DNA from: Parachlorella kessleri
Taxonomy: Eukaryota; Chlorophyta; Trebouxiophyceae; Chlorellales; Chlorellaceae
DNA: 62,743 nt
Assembly: GCA_001598975.1 (NCBI GenBank)
Contig: BBXU01003171.1
Coordinates: forward strand, 1 to 62,743
Direction of reading: 5' to 3'
How positions within the stretch are numbered: position 1 is the first letter of the stretch; the number at the start of each line of letters is the position of its first letter. Made by a program: the position numbers and the translations under genes. Below the pieces are notes generated by a model, which did not search any database, was not told the origin of the DNA, and worked only from the letters and a program-made list of their open reading frames with translations. Below are positions 54,157 to 62,743 of the stretch, one piece after another.

Positions 54157-55276
54157 GCTTCAGCTGTATAGTGGCGGCAGCAACATATTGTAGCTGCCGC
54201 CTGGGCCGCCCTCGCTTCTAAGCAACCGGTGTCGGCGAGCCAGAGAGGAAAAGCCCCCTCAATGATCTACAGATATATACATGTGACCTGCAACAAGTGC
54301 TTTGTTTGCCTAGGTACGAACCGGAGTTTGCAGCACAGGTGGAGTGTAGTGCACGCACCCAAACAGATGTGCTATGGAATGATTGCAACGAATGGTGAAA
54401 CTTGCTTACCAGGGCTTTTTGGTGAATGCTGCAAAGGGCTCTACAAGCATTGATTCCTTCTTGTACATCTTTCTGCATTAGATCACTGTGCTCCTGCTCG
54501 CTGTTTGTGTCTGCTCATGCTTCTGACAACTTGTGACGTAAAGCTTTTGTCTTACTTTTTGGCGTAATCTTGTTTATCATTGAAGCCATTTTGGTAGCAA
54601 TGCGTGCCCCACCGCACTTGATTTGCATAGTTGTAAGCCAAGGACTGTCCCCAGTCAGCACGGACAAGCGTTCATCTTGCGGGCATGTGGTGTAGTACGC
54701 AAGTAAAGGCCCTACACCTGTGATCTGCCAGTAGTGCGTGCAAGGGATGCCCTGGGGGCTTCCCGGCATGTAATTGATGATGGCCGCTTAGCTCAGCTTT
54801 GCCAGCAAGTTGAAAGCACTCGTTATTGAAGGGCCATGACATGGAGCTCTCCTTCAACCTTCCAAAGCATCGGCCGGGCAGTCTGCCTTATAAGACACAC
54901 CTGGCCTCCTGGCGACCAGAATAAACCCAAGGCACTGCAATTCCTTACAGGGCCTAGCTTGTCCATGTTCTACGAGCGCTTCCAAGGCCCCTTACGGCGT
55001 ACAAGCCCTGTTCCAATGGTGCTGCACACGTGTACCCACACTGCTGAAACTTCAAATCTAGAAACAAAATCAGAGGATATCTTCTCAGGTATGTAACTTG
55101 CAGCCCTGCGCCGTGGCCCAGCTGCAGGGGAAGCCAGGCCAGCGCAGCGGTGCCCCATGAAAACTTTCGCACGTGCGCCTTCAGGGTCCTAACCCTCCCC
55201 CGCTGCCCGCGGCCACGGCGAGGGCTGCATGCTGCTACTGCTGCTGGCTCTCCACATGCGCGCCGCTGCCGCCAGC
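54157..55276. other. Convergent intergenic region, UCP / PsbX
   Basis: Contains TGTAA motifs on the plus strand near 54635 and 54769 and a minus-strand one at 54945-54949. No supported gene. Confidence 0.55.
54945..54949 (-). terminator. Candidate TGTAA polyadenylation signal for psbX
   Basis: Reads TGTAA on the minus strand about 330 bases after the psbX stop codon. Confidence 0.35.
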
Positions 55277-56123
55277 TCACTTGCGGTTGACGGGGTCGAA
55301 GTTGGCCACACCAGTGATGGCAACGGCGATGAGACCCAGCACAAGGCCGCCGGCAATCAAGGAGTTGAGGAGGTTCTTCAGGGAGGGGGTCACGGCAGCC
55401 TCAGCGACCAGGGGGTTGGCCATCATGGCGGCAACGCCCACGGTCACACCAGCAACCAGGGCCTCCTGCTTCTTCTGAGCGCTGCAGGCCGGCAACAAGA
55501 AATCGAGGTCAGACGAGTTGCCCCAGCGCGTGTCGGTGTGTGAACGCGACTCTGCCATCTCCCAAAGTGCAGGCCTGACTGCCTAGAAGACTGCCTGCAA
55601 GACGGTAGGGCGGGCTCGCTGCAGAAAAGACCTCGGCTAGGGAGGAGAATTGCCAGCAGCACCGGCTCGACCTACACTACAGCGTAGGTTGGAAACCAGC
55701 GCGCTCCCAAACTACACTGATCACACGCAGCACCACCAGTACTCCCTCAGCTGTACCGTTTGCTGCAGTGATTCTCCTCTATACCTGCTTATGCCACCAT
55801 CAGCCGCCCAACATGGCCATATCCTAGCAAAGTAGTGCTGTTCCCCAGGTCAGCGGCTGCCTGTTGCCTAGCCATGCCGCGTCACACCTAACACTCCAAT
55901 ATTGTAGGCTTACCTGCACTCAACACGCCTGTTCACGCGGCACACAGCCTGGGAGGGCTTGGCGGCAACTGCAGCCAGACAGCCAAAATGAGTTATAGGC
56001 GCCCTCCGTCCGCAGTGTCCTCTTGAAAGCCAACTAAAGGCGGCTGAGCGAACCTGCAGTGCCGAAGGTCTTCCTGGCCAGGGAAGGCTTGGACACGGCC
56101 TGGCAGACTGCGGTCGCCACCAT
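55277..56123 (-). CDS. PSBX: Photosystem II reaction centre protein X
   Basis: A small single-span subunit of photosystem II near cytochrome b559 and the QB site. Three exons (56054-56123, 55914-55968, 55277-55481) give 109 residues. The N-terminus (MVATAVCQAVSKPSLARKTF, then VNRRVECSAQKKQ) is a chloroplast transit peptide. A hydrophobic stretch, VTVGVAAMMANPLVAEAA, is a thylakoid signal ending in an AxA site. The mature protein starts VTPSLKNLLNSLIAGGLVLG and ends ITGVANFDPVNRK, matching plant PsbX (SPSLKNFLLS...GVSNFDPVKRT). The two-part targeting sequence confirms nuclear coding. The ATG at 56121-56123 is chosen because it opens the transit peptide; the frame is open upstream. Confidence 0.93.
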
Positions 56124-57104
56124 CTTTCTTGCGTGTAGAAGGTGCTGGTAGCAACGTGCAAGCGCAGGGAGTGTGGCCGGAGCTGGGTGTGTGAGGCTAT
56201 GTTTGGGTCGCGATTTGCTCAGGATAGGGTATAGACCCGGGCTTGGCGCGCTTTTCATCAACTTTGAACGCCTTAGCCATTGGAACCTTGCTTAATGCTG
56301 ACGGATATGCTCTATGGAGCTTATGGCGTCTTTCTTGAGCAACAGTTCAACACGCCTGTAAAGGAGCTGCTAGGCCACAACCCTAGGTTGGCGAGCTTTT
56401 GTTGACATGCACTGCAGCAAGTGGTACACTTAGAAAGCCCATGCAGGTTAGGACACTGGAGATCGATACAGACAGCATAGGACTTTAAGCAGAACGTCTG
56501 GGCTGTATGGGTCCAGCCACATTTTTGTGATGTGGGGGCAGGTGTTGCGATTTGGTGAGAGGTAGGGGTGCACTGCTCAAGGCCAACGCAGTATGCATTG
56601 TGTCTTCCCTGAGCTCTGTTCCCATGGGCCAAGTGCTGCTGGGCCTGGGTGACTGATGGGGGTCTTGGTTAACACCTTTTGAAGCTTATGTCAGCGAGTA
56701 TGCTGCATTGTGAGCAGCTCAGCTAGCGGGCGCAGAGGCAAGTGCATCCAGCAATTGGCTGATGGCAAGGCCAGAAGCATTGTAATGGGTTGCAGGCAAG
56801 CAGCACATGCGTGTGGACCGGGGACAAAGTGATGGTCACTCCTGTTGTTGCCTTTGAGAACCTGTTGACTACCACCATCAGCACTGTTCACTACACAGCC
56901 TTCTGTCCTTGAGTTTTCACCGAGGTATCCTCACTTTGCGGGCCTCCATCAGCACTTGTACAGCAGGACTCTGCACAGCCCAGTGGACCTCCTCAAGGCG
57001 CATACACATGGACACCCCTAGCCAGCCATCTGTCACACACCACAAAGCCTCGTGCAAAGTGCTGCTAACAAGGGGCAGATCCGGTGCAGCTGCAATGCAC
57101 CCTC
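56124..57104. other. Intergenic region upstream of psbX
   Basis: About 1 kb: psbX promoter and 3' UTR of the helical-protein gene, both on the minus strand. No light-responsive element or gene can be supported by eye. Confidence 0.5.
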
Positions 57105-60100
57105 TCAGTCATGCTTGCCCCCAGCGCCCTGCTTTTCCAATAGCTCCTTTAGCAGCCGCAGGCACACAGGCTGGAGCTGAGCTACACGCCGCTCCGCTAG
57201 CAGCTCTGCCTGCGTGCCTGAAGCAACTCTCAACTTTCTGCTGTCCTCGTCATCGACCCCATCTTGTCCGGCTGGGCCCGGCTCACTTTGCAGCCCTCCG
57301 CCATGGCTTGTTTTTGGGGCAACAAAGGCCCGCTGGGTGCCCTGCACTGACGATGGCTGCTCACAGCTGCTGCTGGGCTTGTCCAGTGACTGTCCCTTGG
57401 CGGCGGCACCGGCGGCGGGCGCGGCTGCCTGCGTGGCGGCCGCCTGCCTGCTGAGCCTGCTGTGCTCTTTCAGCGCAGCGTCTAGCTGCCGCAGGGAGGC
57501 TTCCACGCTGGCGGGCCAAGGGTACCGCGGGCGAGAGACGTGGTGTACTGCCGCCATGAGCTGTAGCAGCTCCATGGCCCCAACCGCCTGCAGGAGCATC
57601 CACATTAGAGCGGGTGGAACCGACTAGCTTGGGTTCCCAGCGCTTTTCCTTTTCAACGATCCAGGACATGCGAGATCTCAACAACTTTCAGAATAGAGCA
57701 TGCTTCGATGGGATCCCAAGGCTGCATAGGGCCCAACCTGTGCGCCCGGTGCTTGTGGTAGTGAAAGCTTGGTGACCTGGCCCACATGCTTCTCCATGCC
57801 CTTGGCTTGCCTCTATGAGACACCCACCGGCTCTCTTACCCAGGCAAGCCCTCAGTGCACATAACCCGTTGATCCAGTATTGCCAGCACCACACCTAGTT
57901 ATAGCAACCGCGCACCTGTGCAGGCGACGCAGCTGCTGCCTTCAGCAGGTGCACCAGCCGTGGGCCTCCAACCGTGCCCTTGGCGGCTCCACCAGCTACA
58001 CCCCCCGCCCCGCCTTCTAACAAAAGGCTCCACAGAGCACCATGCCCAGCCAGGCGCTGCCCCAGGGAGGGGTCACTGATGGCGCGCTCCCCCTGCCCTG
58101 CCTGCTCTGCCAGTTGGCTGCTGCTGAGGCTTAGGGCGGTGGCTTTGAAGCCGGGCACGGCGGCGGCCCACTGGCACAGCCCCTTGCTGGCTGCGCAGGA
58201 CAGCAGCAGCGCGCACCTGCACATGTGGCGTAACCGTGCAGTGGGTTGCTTGCGTCCTATAACCCTTTGAGACCCGCTCTGCGAATGCCCAGTACAGATT
58301 ACAACAGTGAAATGCATTGCGATGCCCGCTTGTTTCTACGGATTGGTGATCGTCCCCAACCTGCTGGTATGACCGTCTGCCCACCGGATGCCCAACTTGT
58401 CAGTAGACACCCCCTCCACCCACCTCAGTGCCTCTGCCTCCTCCAGTGCTGCCAGTTGCACAAACAGCAGCACCAGCGCTCGGAACAGGCCCCCAGCCAG
58501 GAGGGCTTGCTCCAGCCTGGCGCCTGCGCCTTGCAGCATGGATTGTGGCGCCCGAAGTACATAAAAATACAGCATCTCGCAGCAGGCCATGAGGCAATAC
58601 TGCTCACTGCCGCTCAGCAGCGCAGCAGGCACTGCAGCAGGCTGGGCTGCAGCCACCACTGGCAGACGCCTGGACGCTGCTGTGCCTGTTGCTGCGGGGG
58701 CTGTCGCCGCCTGCTTTGCACGCTTTGCCAGCGCGGCCTGCAGGCCGTCCAGTTGTGAGGCTGCCAGGGGAAGGAGGGAGGAGTGCACCTGCTGCCACAG
58801 CGTGCGCTGTGCTGAGGGGCTGCTGAGCTGGCGTGCCAGCATGGCGGAGGCGGCGAGAGCCAGGCGGGCGGCCTCTGGCGCTATGGGTTGGGCCTCGGAC
58901 AGGCCTGCAGCAGTGGAACCCTGTCAGCCACCATCAAATGCGCAAGGGTCAGGATCTCAGAGCTGCTCGGGCTGTACGTAAGTCCAGGATGACGCCAGCA
59001 ATCAAAGTGAAGCTTGCCCACCCGGAGCAGCGGCGCCACCGCCCAAAGAGCAGGCGTGCTGCCCAGTGTCACGCCTCAGCACCTCCTAGTCAAACCTGCT
59101 GGCCTGCGTACTGGGGCCCTTTGCCAGTGCTTTCCAAATGCACCAGCCATCAGTAAGCTGGCAGCAGCTAATCGCTTAATTGGGTGATTGAGTGCACCTG
59201 GCGCTGCCCATAAACCTCTGTACTGTACTGTACCCCTACCCAATGCAAGCCCAGACCCCGTCCCTCAAGCCACACAGCCCAGGCCTCAGGCCGCCTACCC
59301 AGGGCATCTAGTATCGGCTAACCAGGGCATCTAGCATCACCTACCCAGGGCATCCAGTATGGAGCCAAAGCCGGCCGCCTCTGACGGACAGCTGCCCAGG
59401 CGGGCCACCACCAGCTGCAGCAGAGGCTCGCCCACACCCTGCGCCAGCCGTGGGAAGGCCTCGTGGCGCCTCAGGAGCCCCAGGCACGTGGCCAGCTCCT
59501 GTGGGGCAAGTGAATAGGGAACCCAACTCGACCTTAAGAGCGCTGCTGAATGGACAACACAAGGTTAGAGCTGATGAAGGTGATAGATGAGGGGGTGCGG
59601 CGGGTGGGCTGGGCTAGCGAACGGGGGGGCTGCATAGCGGGGGGCCTCGCAGAAAGGGTTGCGCAGCGGGGTTGCTACGGCAGCGGGAGAGCAGCATATG
59701 AGCGGGACGGCACCTATGCTGCCTTGGGCTGCATAATGAGCACCTCTGCATGGATGTGGCTGCTCAAGACCAGCTCTTTGCAGTCAGCAGCGCTGCGAAA
59801 ACTGTTCCAAGTAAGCATGCCTGGCCTGACCCGACTCCGGGGCTGAAGTATTTTTGATGCCGCCTTCCAAGGCAGCAGCCCACCTGCAGAAGGCTCTGTT
59901 CCCGCCACACGCTATCATCGCCCAGGCAATGCCAGCTCAGCAGCCCAGCCAGGTGGCATAGCATGGGCACCAGGTGCTGCTCCTGCTGCCACGCTCTGCT
60001 GCTGGCGCTGACGCCTGGCCTGCCACTGCTGCTCTCCCTAAGGGTGACCTCCATGTTGGGGGTTTGGGGAGGAACCGAGCTGTCAAGGGGCTCGTAGGCC

Positions 60101-61374
60101 ATCTCATCGCTATCCTCCTGCGGCACAAATCGCAGACACAATCTACCTATCAGACACGATCTACCTATCTACCTGTCAGCCCAAGAAACTCTTTGCTGAT
60201 CATCTCAACCAGCCCTTCCTGCCAATCCCATGCATGCCAGACCGCTGCAACATCTTCCACCACTGGCAGCATTTGTCCCTGAGGGTACTGCAAGCTCTGA
60301 GTGGCGCAGTACTCAATACTCCTTGCCTGCGCTGCCGGCGCGTTGTTGGGAATGGCAGGCTGCTCAGGCACAGCAGCTGCTAAACCCCGCCCACACGCCA
60401 AGTTTGCTTCAGCCATGACCGTCTCGGGCCTGCTGTTTGCTGCCTGGGGCGCGTCAGGCTGCAAGCTGGGCAGCAGTTGACCCAGGTGGCGGGAGCATGC
60501 TGCTGCATCCCACTCCCCCAGTGCTGCCTGGAGAGCCTTGACCAAGATCACCGCATACAGCTGCTGGTAGTGTGCTAGCTGGGGATCTGCTGGCTGGCTC
60601 GGGGAGCTCCCCAAAAGGGGACCACCGTTGCTGGGAGTGTCTGAGCTGACGCCATCGCCTGTGCTGCTGCGAGCACTTGTAGTACTGCTGGTGTTGGGCA
60701 AGCCCGTTGGTTCACCTTCCAAGTGACCCTCCTTTGGTTCAGGACCTAACATTCAAAACCCTTCAGGATTTTATTTGCCTGGATGGGGTGTACACCCTTC
60801 CAGGACCAGGACCAGGATCACAGAGGCTGTTGGCGGCCAAAAATAGGCGGTATTCCTTAGCAATGCAGCGCATGGCAACAGCCACTGGCTCTGGCAGAAA
60901 TTAAGCAGCCTGGCACGATGTTGCAAAACCTCACAGGTTTTTAAGCCGTCCCACCTGCGGCAGCTGTGGCTCCCTCTCGAACGACGGCCAGGTACTTGGG
61001 AGAAAGCGGGTACCCCGCGTGGTGCCTGTGACACTCTATGAGAGCAGCCAACTCCTCGGCTGAGACTAGCTGCACCCAGGGCAAAGGCAACCGTATTGGT
61101 GTGTGATAGCAAGCTTGCGCCCAGTTGAGGCGTGGGGACACTTGGTGAAGGTCGCCAATACCCTGGTTAGCATAGGGCTCACTGGAAAGTCGTACTGAAG
61201 CTTGTCAAAGGCTGCGTCTGCCAGCCTTTGCTGGTCACGAGTGGACTCCCTGCGCAGGACACTGGCATCTTCCAGGGCCTTGATGAGCTCAGAGGTGAAC
61301 GCTGCTTTCTCTGCATGATCTCTGAACATGTGGCCAGGGTTTGCTACCGAGTGCTGGAACAGGTTCTCATCCAT
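57105..61374 (-). CDS. Large helical protein of unknown family
   Basis: A multi-exon minus-strand gene I do not recognise. Blocks in order: MDENLFQHSVANPGHMF and FTSELIKALEDASVLRRES (about 61160-61374), then LVSAEELAALIECHRHHAGY with PLSPKYLAVVREGATA (about 60948-61075). Next a low-complexity Ser/Thr/Pro region and YAVILVKALQAALGEWDAAA (about 60165-60730). Further blocks are EDSDEMAYEPLDSSVPP and VPMLCHLAGLLSWHCLGDDS (about 59885-60118), LLRRHEAFPRLAQGVGEPLL (about 59350-59500) and SSEILTLAHLMVADRVPLLQ. The large exon about 58380-58910 has CLMACCEMLYFYVLRAPQSM. The C-terminal exon ends ELLEKQGAGGKHD at 57105. The pattern of amphipathic Leu/Ala helices suggests a HEAT/ARM-like scaffold; that is inference only. 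The start at 61374 is chosen; an in-frame ATG at 61422 is also possible. Confidence 0.55.
59293..59363. repeat. Tandem triplication covering a 5' splice site
   Basis: Three imperfect copies of a 23-27-base unit containing acccagggcatctagtatc. On the minus strand each copy carries GATGCCCTGG followed by gtagg or ttagc. The exon end (SILDALG) and its donor are therefore repeated in tandem. Confidence 0.75.
60130..60176. repeat. Short duplication at an exon donor
   Basis: Two copies of cagacac-a/g-atctacctat. On the minus strand this doubles the donor context caggtagat/taggtagat after the exon ending EFLGLTG. The conserved next exon starts after gccgcag. Confidence 0.55.
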
Positions 61375-61721
61375 CAATCCGCAATTGTACAAGGAGCTCT
61401 GTACGCTGCTCCGTAATATCATAACGTGGTATTACGGCATTGTATTCAACCCCCGTTAATCCGCCGTTCCTCGCGATTTGCGCCGCACTTGGGCGTTACA
61501 CCAAGCCTCGTGAGATGTAACATCCGTGAACTACTTCCTGGTTCATTCTACGAGTCACCACATGCCACCGTTTGGGCCACCGACACTTCCAAGGGGCAGA
61601 AGCGTTACCTGCTGGTAACTGCCATAATAGCAACGCGGACGATAGTGTGCTTGATCAGAACGACACATTGTAGATGACATGCCAATTCGTGCCTAAGCTA
61701 CACCACCGTTTCGACGAAAGC
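61375..61721. promoter_or_regulatory. Divergent promoter, helical protein / ACC-like gene
   Basis: About 300-350 bases between divergent starts. In-frame upstream ATGs on both sides (61422 minus, 61674 plus) could shorten it. No motif identified. Confidence 0.4.
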
Positions 61722-62378
61722 ATGACTGTCACGGCTCGCTTCGATGCTATGACTGCCTCTGGGGAAGAGGTCAGGGAGAATGGGATCCACCAAGGCGAGA
61801 ACGGAGCGGCCAACGGCAAGCCTGCCAAGGAGCTGGCACGCCCCAAGTCGATGCTGTCTCTGTATGGGGACTTGGGCAGGTGAGGCTGGCCTAGTGAGCG
61901 TCTGCTGAGTCTCTCCCCAGCTGTGGCTGTCAAGTAGAGGCCCCAAGCCAATCAAAGCTGGCAGTGGTCGTGCAGCGTGCTGGCTAGCCTGGGGTGCATG
62001 TAGCGTACGACCCGGCACATAACCCCCCCACATAACACCAAGCCTCCACCTTGTGGTCCACCTGAGTGTGCATCTGGGCTCACCATACTTACAAGACAGC
62101 CACGTGCACAGCTGCAGCTGCTCAAGGGGTTTCCATGCACCCCCTTGGCAGCCACACCTAGCCGCTGGCCACTCTGGTGCAGTCTGCCCAGCCCGGCTCC
62201 GCCTGCTGGCTGCCTGCTTGCTTGCCGCCATGCTGACACTGTCCCCCCGCCCCCCTTCTGGCCTGCCCCCTGTGTGCAGCCAGGCGACCCGCCTGGGTGT
62301 GCCGAAACGCACCCCAGAGCTGGCAGCTCAGCTGGAGGACCAGGTCCTGGACTGGGGAGGGGACAAGCCCATCCACAG
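61722..62378 (+). CDS. First two exons of a possible homomeric acetyl-CoA carboxylase (partial)
   Basis: The gene runs off the window. Exon 1 (61722-61879; frame open from an ATG at 61674) encodes MTVTARFDAMTASGEEV, a Gly/Asn-rich stretch, then RPKSMLSLYGDLG. Exon 2 (62280-62378) joins in phase and encodes RLGVPKRTPELAAQLEDQ, then VLDWGGDKPIHR. In homomeric acetyl-CoA carboxylases a segment of the form GG-x-x-PI-x-x immediately precedes the biotin carboxylase start (V/I)L(I/V)ANNG. That is the only basis for the name, and the diagnostic exon is outside the window. Any other protein with a short N-terminal leader remains possible. Confidence 0.4.
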
Positions 62379-62387
62379 GTAGGCAGG

Positions 62388-62520
62388 AAGGCAGTGGTGG
62401 AGTGCACTCTTGATTCTGCAAGGTAATGGTGGAATGCACTCTTGACTCTGTCATGCAGTGGTGGAGTGCACTCTTGATTCTGCTAGGTAGTGGTGGAGTG
62501 CACTCTTGATCCTGTTAAGA
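62388..62520 (+). repeat. Minisatellite in an intron of the ACC-like gene
   Basis: Four tandem copies of a unit of about 33 bases with the core ggtggagtgcactcttga. Copies differ at a few positions (gattctg, gactctg, gatcctg). Confidence 0.9.
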
Positions 62521-62709
62521 GTGGGTGGGGACGAGCCCCACCTTCGGGCAGGTATGCCGTCCTGTCGCTGCGCCTCTGCTGGAGTCGGGGTGAGCCCTCC
62601 TACAGTGGGGAGTGAGTGAGGTCTGGCTGGATAGCGTCCGGCACATGGCATTGTCGCATGGAGTGCCAGGGCAGGCCCACGCGTGGGCCACGAGGGACGT
62701 GGAGGAGGG

Positions 62710-62743
62710 TGTTGGTGTGTGTGTGTGGTGGGGGTGGGGGGGG
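62710..62743. repeat. GT and G low-complexity tract at window end
   Basis: ttggtgtgtgtgtgtgg followed by G-rich sequence, similar in composition to the window start. Confidence 0.85.

Overview
This is nuclear DNA of a GC-rich, intron-rich unicellular green alga (Chlorophyta). Genes are split into many short exons by GT-AG introns, with two likely GC-AG exceptions. There are no operons. Candidate TGTAA polyadenylation motifs, the usual green-algal signal, lie downstream of several stop codons. The gene content points to the plant lineage: nuclear-encoded psbX, a plastid-type aspartate aminotransferase, an organellar seryl-tRNA synthetase, a plant-type uncoupling protein and a plant-type augmin subunit 3. 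I cannot name the species.

Layout, left to right. 435-645 (+): last exon of an unrecognised acidic protein. 1928-5761 (+): NCBP3-like cap-binding protein. 6296-9442 (-): TRMO-type tRNA m6t6A37 methyltransferase. 9994-12903 and 14579-17652 (+): a tandem pair of unrecognised secreted Ser-Pro-stalk proteins. 19580-29763 (-): a large PXA-PX-nexin_C sorting nexin. 29980-32247 (+): augmin subunit 3 (HAUS3/AUG3). 32775-36283 (+): seryl-tRNA synthetase. 37273-39381 (+): RAD51 recombinase. 40086-41783 (+): YGGT-like plastid membrane protein. 43503-48719 (-): plastid aspartate aminotransferase. 49297-50049 (+): Arp2/3 subunit ARPC3. 50574-54156 (+): mitochondrial uncoupling protein. 55277-56123 (-): photosystem II PsbX. 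57105-61374 (-): an unrecognised helical protein. 61722 to past 62378 (+): start of a gene that may be a homomeric acetyl-CoA carboxylase.

Most genes are unrelated housekeeping functions (mRNA export, tRNA modification and charging, membrane traffic, spindle, recombination, photosynthesis, energy metabolism) and do not form a pathway. Four divergent pairs share short upstream spacers: TRMO/secreted A, sorting nexin/augmin 3, aminotransferase/ARPC3 and helical protein/ACC-like. The most novel item is the tandem pair of secreted proteins: seven exons each, matching intron phases, six shared cysteines, and a Ser-Pro stalk that has expanded in one copy.

Gene models were assembled by hand from splice sites, reading phase and family alignment from memory. 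For NCBP3, both secreted proteins, augmin 3, SerRS, RAD51, YGGT, UCP and PsbX every exon phase was checked and closes in frame. The sorting nexin, aminotransferase, TRMO and helical-protein models are complete in outline, but some exon edges are approximate.
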